A DNA stretch of 64,000 bases from Acuticoccus sp965213555 (GTDB lineage Bacteria; Pseudomonadota; Alphaproteobacteria; Rhizobiales; Amorphaceae). Below are positions 15,436 through 24,152 of this stretch, in pieces (the first letter of the stretch is position 1; the number at the start of each line of letters is the position of its first letter). The notes below the pieces were generated by a model. It searched no databases. It was not told the origin of the DNA and was given only the letters and a program-made list of their open reading frames with translations. The stretch spans positions 1,488,001 to 1,552,000 of the forward strand of contig NZ_OZ243890.1 in the NCBI RefSeq assembly GCF_965213555.1. The letters run 5' to 3'. The position numbers were made by a program, and so were the translations under genes.

Positions 15436-16302
15436 TCAGGCGACGAACACCTGCCGCTCGTGATCGCGCAGCAGTGCCGAGCGCAGCTTCTGCAGCGCGC
15501 GGTTCTCGATCTGGCGTACCCGCTCCTTGGAGATGCCGAGCTTCTCGCCGAGCGACTCCAGCGTCGCCCCCTCCTCCGTGAGCCGCCGCTCACGCACGAT
15601 GCGCAGCTCGCGCTCGTTGAGCTCGTGCAGCGCGCTTTCGAGCCAGCGGGCGCGACGATCGGTGTCGATGGACTCCGACACCGTCTGGTCCTGCAGCGGC
15701 TGCTGGCAGGGGATGAAGTCCTGCCGGTCCGCCGCCGTCGAGTCGCTCTCGATCACCGGAGCGTTCAGCGAGGTGTCGGGGGCCGACAGGCGCGAGTTCA
15801 TCAGCTCGACGTCCGCCTTCGACACGCCGATGGCGTTGGCGATCGCCTCGTACATCGCGGCATCGGGCGACCCTGCGCCGTTGCGCGCCATCTTGGCGCG
15901 CAGCCGACGGAGGTTGAAGAAGAGCGCCTTCTGGGTCGACGAGGTGCCACCGCGCACGATGGACCAGTTGCGCAGGATGTAATCCTGGATGGAGGCACGG
16001 ATCCACCATGTCGCATAGGTCGAGAAGCGGACCTGACGTTCCGGCTCGAAGCGGGCGGCAGCCTCGAGCAGCCCCACATGCCCCTCTTGGATGAGGTCGC
16101 CCATGGGGAGGCCGAAGTGGCGGAAGCGGGAGGCGATGGAGATGACGAGGCGCATGTGCGCTGCCGTCAGCTTGCCGAGCGCCTTCTCGTCCTTGTCGTC
16201 GCGCCACCTGAGCGCGAGCTGATGCTCCTCCTCGCGTTCGAGGTAGGGCGCGCTCATGGCAGCCTTGACGAAGTGACGCGGTGATCCAGCTTCCGAAGAC
16301 AT
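15436..16302 (-). CDS. rpoH: RNA polymerase sigma-32 factor (RpoH2-like)
   Basis: A 288-aa heat-shock/stress sigma factor. Region 2 is clear (GLPMGDLIQEGHVGLLEAA, RFEPERQVRFSTYATWWIRA, then QDYILRNWSIVRGGTSSTQK, the RpoH box), and region 4 has the helix-turn-helix ISKERVRQIENRAL. The sequence resembles rhizobial RpoH2, which acts in singlet-oxygen and stationary-phase stress, more than RpoH1; that assignment is inference. ATG 16302 follows AGGAGG by 7 bases. modA follows closely on the same strand. Confidence 0.93.
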   Translation of the reverse strand: MSSEAGSPRHFVKAAMSAPYLEREEEHQLALRWRDDKDEKALGKLTAAHMRLVISIASRFRHFGLPMGDLIQEGHVGLLEAAARFEPERQVRFSTYATWWIRASIQDYILRNWSIVRGGTSSTQKALFFNLRRLRAKMARNGAGSPDAAMYEAIANAIGVSKADVELMNSRLSAPDTSLNAPVIESDSTAADRQDFIPCQQPLQDQTVSESIDTDRRARWLESALHELNERELRIVRERRLTEEGATLESLGEKLGISKERVRQIENRALQKLRSALLRDHERQVFVA

Positions 16303-16697
16303 CGGCACCCCTCCTCACGCGGCCGTCTGAGCTTGGAAAGTCGGCTTACGGAACATTCGTTCCCCGCAGCGACGACGATGCGTGCCATGACGCAGGTTAA
16401 GGCAGTCGTCACGCGCCTCGGCAGCACGGTGACTTACCGGCGAGGAGATCGGGTGCACGGGCAGCGCCGCGGGCCGCGCGACCCAACGCCGCGAGCGGTG
16501 CACGTCGGCGCACCACGTGCTCATGCCGCGGCCTCGACCTGCGGCCGGATGCCAGTTGCGCATCACGGGAGGCAGCGCGCGGTCGCCGTCAGGGCGAAGG
16601 GTCGTTACGCCGTCAGGTTGTCCGGCGGCGGAGACCGTGGGTCGTCGGCGCGACCCCGCGGGCGCACCGCGGCAGGGGAGCCGCGGTGCAGTTCGTC
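16303..16697. other. Non-coding stretch upstream of rpoH
   Basis: About 395 bp between the hydrolase stop and the rpoH start, both genes on the minus strand. It presumably holds the rpoH promoter, but I see no convincing -35/-10 pair or repeat. Open frames here are GC-rich shadows without recognisable products or ribosome sites. Confidence 0.4.
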
Positions 16698-17618
16698 TCA
16701 GTAAACGCGGCCGAGGAACTCGCCGATCGCGTTCCCCGCTGCCTCCGGTTGCTCGAACACCGCAGCGTGGCTTGCGCCGTCGATGATCGCGAGCTCGCCG
16801 TCGGGCGCCAGATCGGCCATCTCCTGGGCGATCTCGACCGGGTAGACCGGGTCCGCACGACCGACCAGCACCAGGACGGGGACGTCGACGCCCTTCAGCG
16901 TCTCCGTGGAGTCCGGTCGACCGGCGAGCACCTTCGCGCCGCCGATGGCACCGTCGAGGGAGGCCTGCTTCATGGCGGCGGTCAGGTAGTCGACCTGCGC
17001 TGGCGCCTCGACGGTCCGCGTCTCCCCGGTGAGCATGTTCGGCATCAGGAAGGGGATGATGGCCTCCACCGAGCCCTTCTCCTCCAGCGTCGTCTCGGCG
17101 CCCTGCCAGATGCCAGCCTCGATGGCACCGGCGGCAGTATGGTTCGTGTCGATGAGCATCATCCCCGCGAACACGTCCGGGTTCTGGCGGTACATTTCGA
17201 AGGCGATCGGTCCGCCCATGGACATGCCGCCGATGACCGCCCGGTCGATGCCGAGCTCGGACAGGACGGCCAACGCGTCCTCGGCGTAGGTGGCGACGTC
17301 CTCCACCGGCGCCGGCGTCGATGAGCGACCGTACCCGCGGTGGTCGATCGTGATGACCTGGTACGTGTCGTCGAGGCGATCGCGCAGCCTCTCGAACAGT
17401 GCGCCTGACAAGGGGTAGCCGTGCAGAAGGAGGACCGGTTCGCCCTCGCCCGAAGCCGCCACGAAGATGTCCGCGCCATTGACGGTGATGGTGCGGCCTT
17501 CCCGCGCCTCGGGCTCGGGCAGTTCGAGCCGCTCGGCGGCGGTCTGCGCCAGCGTCGGCGCGGCCAGTCCGGCGAGGACGGCGACGCCCGCGAGGCGGAT
17601 GATGGAGTTTTTGTTCAC
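16698..17618 (-). CDS. Exported alpha/beta-fold hydrolase
   Basis: A 306-aa alpha/beta hydrolase with a Sec signal peptide (about residues 1-26, ending TLAQ), hence probably periplasmic. The fold is shown by VLLLHGYPLSG, TIDHRGYGRSS, the nucleophile elbow GMSMGGPIA, the acid in LVGRADPVYP and the catalytic His in DGASHAAV. The enzyme resembles epoxide-hydrolase/haloperoxidase-like esterases; the substrate is unknown. The start is GTG 17618 with GGAAG upstream; a longer frame begins at 17750 but would bury the signal peptide. Confidence 0.83.
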   Translation of the reverse strand: MNKNSIIRLAGVAVLAGLAAPTLAQTAAERLELPEPEAREGRTITVNGADIFVAASGEGEPVLLLHGYPLSGALFERLRDRLDDTYQVITIDHRGYGRSSTPAPVEDVATYAEDALAVLSELGIDRAVIGGMSMGGPIAFEMYRQNPDVFAGMMLIDTNHTAAGAIEAGIWQGAETTLEEKGSVEAIIPFLMPNMLTGETRTVEAPAQVDYLTAAMKQASLDGAIGGAKVLAGRPDSTETLKGVDVPVLVLVGRADPVYPVEIAQEMADLAPDGELAIIDGASHAAVFEQPEAAGNAIGEFLGRVY

Positions 17619-17800
17619 GCGTGCACTTCCTTGAGGTTGGACGCTGGGAACGGCGCCCAAACCGCGAGGGTTCCGGCACGGGACCCGCACGGAACCGTCC
17701 ATCCAAGAAGACGCCAACGCCATCGCGGCCGCGGTGGCAACACGCGTCACTGCGACCCGCGTTGCCAGGCTCGCGCGCAGCTTGCGACTGCGAGCTCAGG

Positions 17801-17835
17801 CCGCCGCCGACCGCGGCGGACGCGGTCGGCGGCGG
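17801..17835 (-). terminator. Strong hairpin downstream of rpsA
   Basis: A perfect 15-bp stem: CCGCCGCCGACCGCG at 17801-17815 pairs with CGCGGTCGGCGGCGG at 17821-17835, with a 5-base loop. It lies 6 bp past the rpsA stop on the minus strand. No T-run follows, so it is either a Rho-assisted end or an mRNA 3'-stabilising hairpin. Confidence 0.6.
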
Positions 17836-17841
17836 TGGAGG

Positions 17842-19548
17842 CTACTGGTTCTCGGTGTTCCTCGCTCGCAGCGCGGCGCCGAGGATGTCGCCGAGCGAGG
17901 CGCCGGAGTCGGTGGAGCCGTACTGCTCCACGGCCTCCTTCTCCTCGGCGATCTCGAGCGCCTTGATCGACACCTGCACCCGCCGCGCCTTGCGGTCGAA
18001 CTGGGTGATGCGGGCGTCGAACTTCTGGCCGACATTGTAGCGGCTCGGCTGCTGGTCGTTGCGGTCCCGCGCGAGCTCGGAGCGGCGCATGAAGGTCGAA
18101 AGCTCGGTGCCGACGATCTGCACCTCGAGCCCGGCCTCCTTAACCTCCTTCACCTCGCAGGTGACGATGGCGCCGCGCTTGACCTCGGCTCCGTCCGCCG
18201 CCTCGGTGAACGGGTCGCCGCCGAGCTGCTTCATGCCCAGCGAGATGCGCTCCTTATCAGGATCGACCTCGAGCACGATCGCCCTGACGACCTGGCCCTT
18301 CTGGAAGTCGTCCATGACCTCCTCGCCTGGCCGGTTCCAGTCGAGGTCGGACAGGTGGACCATCCCGTCAATGTCGTTCTCCAGGCCGACGAACAAACCG
18401 AACTCGGTCTTGTTCTTCACCTCGCCCTCGACGACCGTGCCTGGCGGGTTGGCGTCGAGGAACGCCTCCCACGGGTTGTCCATGACTTGCTTCAGGCCGA
18501 GGGATATGCGCCGCTTGGCAGCGTCCACCTCGAGGATCATCACGGTCACCTCCTGCGAAGTGGCGACGATCTTGCCCGGGTGGACGTTCTTCTTGGTCCA
18601 GCTCATCTCCGACACGTGAATCAGGCCCTCGATGCCGGGCTCGAGCTCCACGAACGCGCCGTAGTCGGTGATGTTGGTGACGCGGCCGGTGAAGCGTGCG
18701 TCGATCGGGTACTTCGCCTCGATGCCCTCCCAGGGGTCGGCCTGGAGCTGCTTCATGCCGAGCGAGATGCGGTGCGTCTCCTGGTTCACCCGGATGACCT
18801 GCACCTTCACCGACTGGCCGATGGACAGGATCTCGGTGGGGTGGTTGACGCGCCGCCACGCCATATCGGTGACGTGCAGGAGGCCGTCGATGCCGCCGAG
18901 GTCGACGAAGGCGCCGTAGTCGGTGATGTTCTTGACCACGCCCTCGATGATCTGCCCCTCCTCGAGGGACTGGACGATCTCATGACGTTGCTCGGCGCGC
19001 GTTTCCTCGAGCACCACGCGGCGGGAGACGACGATGTTGCCGCGCCGCTTGTCCATCTTGAGGATCTGGAAGGGCTGCGGCGTGTTCATCAGCGGGCCGA
19101 CGTCGCGCACCGGTCGGATGTCCACCTGGGAGCGCGGCAGGAAGGCGACCGCGCCGTCGAGGTCGACGGTGAAGCCACCCTTCACCTGGTTGAAGATCTT
19201 GCCAGTGACCTTGTCGTTCTTCTCGAACGCAGCCTCCAGCCTCACCCAGGACTCCTCGCGGCGGGCCTTCTCGCGCGACAGCACGGCCTCGCCGAGCGCG
19301 TTCTCCACGCGCTCGAGGTAGACCTCGACCTCATCGCCGACCTCGATGTTCTCGTCCTCGCCGCGGACGCCGAACTCCTTCAGCGGCACGCGACCCTCGA
19401 CCTTGAGGCCGACGTCGATGACAGCGAGGTCCTTCTCGAAGCCGACGACGATGCCCTTGACGACCGACCCCTCGGCCATCTCGGTCTGGTTCAGCGAGGC
19501 TTCGAGCAGCGCCGCGAAGTCGTCACGGGTTGGGGTTGATAAGCTCAT
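17842..19548 (-). CDS. rpsA: 30S ribosomal protein S1
   Basis: A 568-aa ribosomal protein with six S1 RNA-binding repeats, for example KGIVVGFEKDLAVIDVGLK, GIVKN-type repeats with TDYGAFVDLGGIDGLLHVTDM and TDYGAFVELEPGIEGLIHVSEM. It unwinds and recruits mRNA at the ribosome. The length is that of alphaproteobacterial S1. ATG 19548 is preceded by GGAG at 5 bases. It is downstream of cmk on the same strand, the usual aroA-cmk-rpsA order, separated by 186 bp with a strong hairpin. Confidence 0.97.
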   Translation of the reverse strand: MSLSTPTRDDFAALLEASLNQTEMAEGSVVKGIVVGFEKDLAVIDVGLKVEGRVPLKEFGVRGEDENIEVGDEVEVYLERVENALGEAVLSREKARREESWVRLEAAFEKNDKVTGKIFNQVKGGFTVDLDGAVAFLPRSQVDIRPVRDVGPLMNTPQPFQILKMDKRRGNIVVSRRVVLEETRAEQRHEIVQSLEEGQIIEGVVKNITDYGAFVDLGGIDGLLHVTDMAWRRVNHPTEILSIGQSVKVQVIRVNQETHRISLGMKQLQADPWEGIEAKYPIDARFTGRVTNITDYGAFVELEPGIEGLIHVSEMSWTKKNVHPGKIVATSQEVTVMILEVDAAKRRISLGLKQVMDNPWEAFLDANPPGTVVEGEVKNKTEFGLFVGLENDIDGMVHLSDLDWNRPGEEVMDDFQKGQVVRAIVLEVDPDKERISLGMKQLGGDPFTEAADGAEVKRGAIVTCEVKEVKEAGLEVQIVGTELSTFMRRSELARDRNDQQPSRYNVGQKFDARITQFDRKARRVQVSIKALEIAEEKEAVEQYGSTDSGASLGDILGAALRARNTENQ

Positions 19549-19694
19549 TCGTTCTCCGGTCGCGTGAAACACGCTGCGGCGAGGGTTGGTGTGAGTGTCG
19601 TGCGCCCCCGACGGGGTTCGCCGCGGTCCCTTCGCGGGCGCTTGGTAACGAAGTCGCCGCCCCGGACGCCCCCAAGGACACGCCCACGCACGAC

Positions 19695-19722
19695 GGCGGC
19701 GTCCGCGCGCGCGGACACCGCC
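19695..19722. other. GC-rich hairpin between cmk and rpsA
   Basis: GGCGG-C-GTCCGC pairs with GCGGAC-A-CCGCC around a GCGC loop. It lies just after the cmk stop and within the rpsA leader. It could end most cmk transcripts or be part of rpsA leader control; there is no T-run to decide. Confidence 0.45.
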
Positions 19723-19734
19723 AGCTGCGACAAG

Positions 19735-20373
19735 CTAAGCGGCGAGCGCCTCGTCCACAACCCTCGTCGCGAGCCAAAACGCGGCGTCCGCGTCGAGGTG
19801 GGTCGTGTCGAGGATGTGGGCATCGGCGGCGGGGCGCAGCGGGCTCGACGCCCGCCCGCAGTCGCGGGCGTCGCGGGACCGCAGCGCCGCGAGGAGCCGT
19901 TCGTAGGCCGGGCCGGCCTCTGACCCGGTCAGCTCGAGCGCACGGCGTCTTGCCCGCTCCTCCACCTCGGCGGTGATGAACAGCTTCACCGAGGCATCCG
20001 GCAGGACGACGGTGCCGATGTCGCGTCCGTCGAGCACCGCCCCGCGGCCGGCGCGCGCAGCCTCGCGCGCGAAGCCCTGCTGCCGCGCCACGAGGACGGT
20101 GCGAAGCTCGGGCAGCACGGCAACCTGCGAGGCGCCCTCGCCGACCTCCGCGGTGGCGAGCGCCGGCGCCTCGAGCGCCCCAAGGTCGATGGCGCCGGCT
20201 GCCCGCACGGCCGCCTCGCCGTCGTCGAGTGCGACACCGTCCTCCATCAGCGCGAGCGCCACCGCACGGTACGTGCGGCCTGTGTCGAGGTAGGCGAGGC
20301 CGTAGTGCGTCGCGAGGCGCTTGGCGAGCGTCCCCTTGCCGGACGCCGCCGGCCCGTCCACCGCGATGATCAC
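19735..20373 (-). CDS. cmk: Cytidylate (CMP/dCMP) kinase
   Basis: A 212-aa nucleotide kinase. The P-loop is DGPAASGKGTLAKRLA, YLDTGRTYRAVAL follows, and the CMP-binding/LID region has GRGAVLDGRDIGTVVLPDA and RARRRALEL. It phosphorylates CMP and dCMP using ATP. The start is GTG 20373, overlapping the aroA stop (GTGA), so it is translationally coupled to aroA. Confidence 0.95.
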   Translation of the reverse strand: MIIAVDGPAASGKGTLAKRLATHYGLAYLDTGRTYRAVALALMEDGVALDDGEAAVRAAGAIDLGALEAPALATAEVGEGASQVAVLPELRTVLVARQQGFAREAARAGRGAVLDGRDIGTVVLPDASVKLFITAEVEERARRRALELTGSEAGPAYERLLAALRSRDARDCGRASSPLRPAADAHILDTTHLDADAAFWLATRVVDEALAA

Positions 20374-21725
20374 GCGACGAGCTCGCCTTCATGCACGATG
20401 ACCTCGCCACCGAGGCCGCGCATGGCGTCGACGAAGCCCGGGAAGCTCGTCTCGATCATCGCGCCGTCGTCGACGGTCACCGGCTCGTCGGCGGCAAGGC
20501 CGAGGACGAGGAAGCTCATGGCGATGCGGTGGTCGAGTTGCGTCGCGACGTGTCCGCGGCCGATCGCACCGCCACCGCGGCCGGCGACGCGCAGCCAGTC
20601 CTCGCCGACCTCGTGTGCCACGCCGTTCGCCTCCAGGCCGCGCGCGATCGCGGCAAGCCGGTCGCTCTCCTTCACGCGCAGCTCCGAGAGCCCTGCCATC
20701 GTCGTCGACCCCTCGGCGAACGCGGCGGCGACGGCGAGGACCGGGTACTCGTCGATCATCGACGGCGTGCGCTCGGCTGGAACGCTGACGCCGGACAGGC
20801 GGCTCGCCCTCACACGGACATCGCCGATCCGCTCGCCCCCGGCATCGCGCTCGTCCTCGACGGCGAGGTCGGCGCCCATCTCGAGCAGCGTGGTGAAGAG
20901 GCCCGTGCGCGACGGGTTGAGCAGGACGTCGCGTACGACGACCTCCGAACCCGGCACGATCAGCGCGGCGACGACGACGAACGCCGCCGACGACGGGTCC
21001 GCCGGCACGACGACGTCCGTCGGAGCGAGCGGGTGCTGCCCCTCGACGGTGATCGCAAGGCCTGCGCCGGTCCGCTCGCGACGGACGCGGGCGCCGAAGG
21101 CGGCGAGCATGCGCTCGGTGTGGTCGCGGGTCGGCACCGGCTCGATCACCGTCGTCTCGCCCGGCGTGTTGAGCCCAGCGAGGAGGATCGCCGACTTCAC
21201 CTGCGCCGAGGCGACGGGCAGCGTGTAGGCGATGGGCACGAGCGAGTCCGGCCCACGCAGGGTGAGTGGCAGACGGTCGCCAGTCCGCGCCGCGACGGTC
21301 GCGCCCATCTCGCGCAGCGGCTCGAGGACACGGCCCATCGGGCGACGCGACAGCGAGGCGTCGCCGACGAAGGTCGCGGCGATCGGGTGGCCGGCGACGA
21401 GCCCCATGGTGAGCCGCGCGCCCGTGCCCGCGTTGCCGAAGTCGAGCGGCGAGGACGGCTCGGCGAGCGCGCCGAGGCCAGCCCCGTCGATGGCGACGTC
21501 CGACCCGCGCACCGTGACGGTGGCGCCGAGCGCGCGCATGGCCGCGGCCGTCGCCATCACGTCCTCCCCCATCAGGAGGCCCGTGACGTGGGAGCGACCG
21601 ACCGCGAGCGCGCCCATCATCAGCGCCCTGTGCGAGATCGACTTGTCGCCCGGCACACGCACGTCGCCGGTGAGCGGCCTGCCGTGCGCCGCGGTCACTG
21701 CCCGGCGCGAACCCTTGCCCATCAT
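20370..21725 (-). CDS. aroA: 3-phosphoshikimate 1-carboxyvinyltransferase (EPSP synthase)
   Basis: A 451-aa shikimate-pathway enzyme. Motifs are VPGDKSISHRALMMG, GNAGTGARLTMG, GDASLSRRPMGRVLEPLREMG, SAQVKSAILLAG, RDHTERML, DPSSAAF, the catalytic Asp in SMIDEYPVLAVAAAFA, and LRVKESDRLAA. Overall it is class II-like, but the residue matching CP4 Ala100 is Gly (NAGTG), as in glyphosate-sensitive enzymes. ATG 21725 gives the normal N-terminus; ATG 21809 in frame is an alternative. It faces the TIGR02300 gene and leads aroA-cmk(-rpsA). Confidence 0.95.
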   Translation of the reverse strand: MMGKGSRRAVTAAHGRPLTGDVRVPGDKSISHRALMMGALAVGRSHVTGLLMGEDVMATAAAMRALGATVTVRGSDVAIDGAGLGALAEPSSPLDFGNAGTGARLTMGLVAGHPIAATFVGDASLSRRPMGRVLEPLREMGATVAARTGDRLPLTLRGPDSLVPIAYTLPVASAQVKSAILLAGLNTPGETTVIEPVPTRDHTERMLAAFGARVRRERTGAGLAITVEGQHPLAPTDVVVPADPSSAAFVVVAALIVPGSEVVVRDVLLNPSRTGLFTTLLEMGADLAVEDERDAGGERIGDVRVRASRLSGVSVPAERTPSMIDEYPVLAVAAAFAEGSTTMAGLSELRVKESDRLAAIARGLEANGVAHEVGEDWLRVAGRGGGAIGRGHVATQLDHRIAMSFLVLGLAADEPVTVDDGAMIETSFPGFVDAMRGLGGEVIVHEGELVA

Positions 21726-21939
21726 CTTCCCAACGTCGGCGTTGCCGGCCTCGCGCGTCCCCGTCCCGTTGCCGGGGCGAGGGTCGGCGACGGCGGTGTC
21801 AGCGGCCATGCCGATGTCATAGAGGGGGCGGCGAGTCAGCGCCACCCCGGGATGGCAAGCGTCCGGCCCTGACCTTGCGGTGGACCGCGGGGTGTGCCAA
21901 GGCCCCACGCCTTCCAAGCGAAACCCCACGGAGCCTCCC

Positions 21940-22326
21940 TTGGCCAAACCTGAGCTCGGCACCAAGCGGTTGTGCCCCAACTGCGGTGCCAAGTACTACG
22001 ACCTGCATCGCGACCCCATCATCTGTCCGCGCTGCAACGTGATGTTTGCCACTGGTGTCGTCGCTACGCGCCGGGAGATGGCCCGTGCCGAGGAGGACGA
22101 TGACGAGGTTGACGTCGAGGACGAGGGCGTCGAGCTCGTCGCGCTCGAGGAGGCGGACGAGGACGAGGGCGATGCCGCCGCGGCCGACGACGAGGAGGAC
22201 ATCGCCGTCGCCGCAGATGAGGACGTCGCGGTCGTCACCGACGACGACGTGCTGGTCGACGACGACTCCGACGACGAGGTGTCCGACGTCGTCCGCGGCT
22301 CCGACGAGGACGAGGAGGAGCGCTGA
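21940..22326 (+). CDS. TIGR02300 family zinc-ribbon protein with acidic tail
   Basis: A 128-aa protein of unknown function, conserved in Hyphomicrobiales. The N-terminus AKPELGTKRLCPNC followed by Cys29-Pro-Arg-Cys32 forms a four-cysteine zinc ribbon (Cys12, 15, 29, 32). The remaining 75 or so residues are dominated by Asp and Glu. The start is TTG 21940, with GGAG 6 bases upstream; it reproduces the family N-terminus exactly, whereas the upstream ATG at 21880 does not. It is divergent from aroA and followed by tRNA-Ala, a conserved arrangement. Confidence 0.88.
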   Translation: MAKPELGTKRLCPNCGAKYYDLHRDPIICPRCNVMFATGVVATRREMARAEEDDDEVDVEDEGVELVALEEADEDEGDAAAADDEEDIAVAADEDVAVVTDDDVLVDDDSDDEVSDVVRGSDEDEEER

Positions 22327-22389
22327 TCGGCGCGGCGCTCGCCTGTTGCGCTCCGCCGCGCCATCATCTATCTCCGCCGAACGACCCAG

Positions 22390-22465
<76 letters not shown>

Positions 22466-22551
22466 TCCCTGACGTCCCAGCCCTGAAACCTTAGGCGCAC
22501 CACCGTCCCCGCCGCCGTCGATGCGCGACGGGGAGCGGTCGACGGGCGCGA

Positions 22552-23340
22552 TCAGAGGCTGATCGTGATGCCGCCGTCCACGAAGAGGGTGTGCCCGTTC
22601 ACGAAGCTCGCCGCGTCGGAGGACAGGAACACCGCCGCACCCACGAGCTCCGGCAACCGCCCCCAACGCCCCTGCGGCGTGCGCGTGGCGAGCCAATCCG
22701 AGAACGTCGGATCGGCGACGAGGGGTGCGGTGAGCTCGGTCTCGAAGTAGCCCGGCGCGATGGCGTTGACGTTGAGGCCGAGCGGCGCCCACTCCGTCGC
22801 CATCGCCCGCGTGAGGTTCGCCACCGCCCCCTTCGTGGCCATGTACGGGCCGACGCTCGGTCGGGCGAGCAGGGTCTGCACCGAGGCGATGTTGATGATC
22901 TTGCCCTGGCGGCGAGCGATCATGTGGCGCGCCACCGCCTGACCGACGTTGAACACCGAGGACACGTTGGTCGCCATCAACCGCTCGAACGCCTCAGGCG
23001 GGAAGTCGGCGAGCGGCGCCCGGTGCTGCATCCCCGCGTTGTTGACGAGGATGTGAACGGGTCCGTGGCGCGCCTCGAGGTCGTCCACCGCAGCCTTCGA
23101 CGCGGCATGATCGGTCACGTCGAACGGGCAAGTCCGCACGAACGCGCCGCCGTCCTCGAGCCCGTCGGCCGCGGCGTCGAGCGTCGCCTCGTCGCGACCG
23201 TTCAGGACGATGGCGGCTCCCGCCTTCGCCAATCCCCGGGCGATGGCGAGCCCGATGCCGCGGCTCGATCCCGTGACGAGTGCGGTTCGTCCCGCCAGGG
23301 AGAACGCCGCGAGCCCGGTGGGCAGGTCTTCGGTCGTCAT
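22552..23340 (-). CDS. SDR-family oxidoreductase (gluconate 5-dehydrogenase-like)
   Basis: A 262-aa classical short-chain dehydrogenase. The NAD(P) site is VTGSSRGIGLAIA, the structural motif is NNAGMQHRAPL, the catalytic Ser is in NIASVQ, and the Tyr/Lys pair is YMATK. The NNAGMQHR and WAPLGLNVNAIAPGYF stretches resemble gluconate 5-dehydrogenases (IdnO/Ga5DH). Substrate assignment is tentative. ATG 23340 has AGGAGG 4 bases upstream. It is divergent from paoA with about 150 bp between. Confidence 0.88.
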   Translation of the reverse strand: MTTEDLPTGLAAFSLAGRTALVTGSSRGIGLAIARGLAKAGAAIVLNGRDEATLDAAADGLEDGGAFVRTCPFDVTDHAASKAAVDDLEARHGPVHILVNNAGMQHRAPLADFPPEAFERLMATNVSSVFNVGQAVARHMIARRQGKIINIASVQTLLARPSVGPYMATKGAVANLTRAMATEWAPLGLNVNAIAPGYFETELTAPLVADPTFSDWLATRTPQGRWGRLPELVGAAVFLSSDAASFVNGHTLFVDGGITISL

Positions 23341-23492
23341 CGGGCCTCCTACGCTCGCACGCCTGCAATGCCGCATCGGACCGGCACGGTCCACATGCTG
23401 CCGGCACGCGCATTCCCCACAGCGCGGGCTTTTGGAGCTTGCGCGACCTTGGAACTTGTCCAGTTTGGCACCTGGAGACACGAGGGGACGCG

Positions 23493-24149
23493 ATGACGGA
23501 CGCACACGAACCTTCAAAGCCCAACGGGACCGACCCAAGGTCCGGCCCAGAAGCACGGGACGGGCGCCGCGGTGGGTTGTCCCGCCGCAACTTCCTGCAG
23601 ACGAGCGGGCTCGCTGCCGCGGCCACGGGTTTGTCCGCGGGCGAGGCGAGCGCGAAAGCCACCACGATCGCCCCAGGCGACCGGCCGACGGTGAGCCTGA
23701 CGCTCAACGGCAAGCAACGCCATGCGACGGTGGAGACCGGCACCACGCTCGTCGAGCTCCTGCGCGACGGTCTAGGGCTGACCGGCACCAAGATCGGCTG
23801 CAACCACGGCCAGTGCGGCGCGTGCACCGTGCTGCTCAACGGGCACCGGGTGAACTCGTGCCTCGTCCTCGCGCTCCAGGCCGACGGCGCGGACGTCGTC
23901 ACGGTGGAGGGGCTCGCGGACAGCGTCGGCAACCTCCACCCCATGCAGGAGGCGTTCGCCGAGCACGACGCGTTCCAGTGCGGCTACTGCACGCCGGGGC
24001 AGATCATGTCCGCCGTCGCGTGCATCGAAGAGGGCCACGCGGGCTCGGCGGATGAGATCCGCGAGTACATGTCCGGCAACCTGTGCCGCTGCGGCGCCTA
24101 TCCCAACATCGTCGCCGCCATCGAGGCGGTCCGGGACCGGGGGGCCTGA
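23493..24149 (+). CDS. paoA: Aldehyde oxidoreductase 2Fe-2S subunit, Tat-exported (PaoA-like)
   Basis: A 218-aa iron-sulfur subunit of a xanthine-oxidase-family enzyme. A twin-arginine signal (SRRNFLQTSGLAAAATG, residues about 30-47) sends the folded complex to the periplasm, as for E. coli PaoABC (YagTSR). The plant-type cluster ligands are Cys103, 108, 111 and 123, and the second cluster Cys163, 166, 198 and 200 (CGYC...CRC). ATG 23493 follows GAGGGG. It is first of a three-gene operon and would pass electrons from the Mo cofactor of PaoC to FAD in PaoB. Confidence 0.92.
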   Translation: MTDAHEPSKPNGTDPRSGPEARDGRRGGLSRRNFLQTSGLAAAATGLSAGEASAKATTIAPGDRPTVSLTLNGKQRHATVETGTTLVELLRDGLGLTGTKIGCNHGQCGACTVLLNGHRVNSCLVLALQADGADVVTVEGLADSVGNLHPMQEAFAEHDAFQCGYCTPGQIMSAVACIEEGHAGSADEIREYMSGNLCRCGAYPNIVAAIEAVRDRGA

Positions 24150-24152
24150 CCG

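Noticed and set aside
16333..16704. Possible 123-codon plus-strand gene upstream of rpoH
   Set aside because: Arg-rich random-looking product, no ribosome site, ends inside the antisense of the hydrolase gene.
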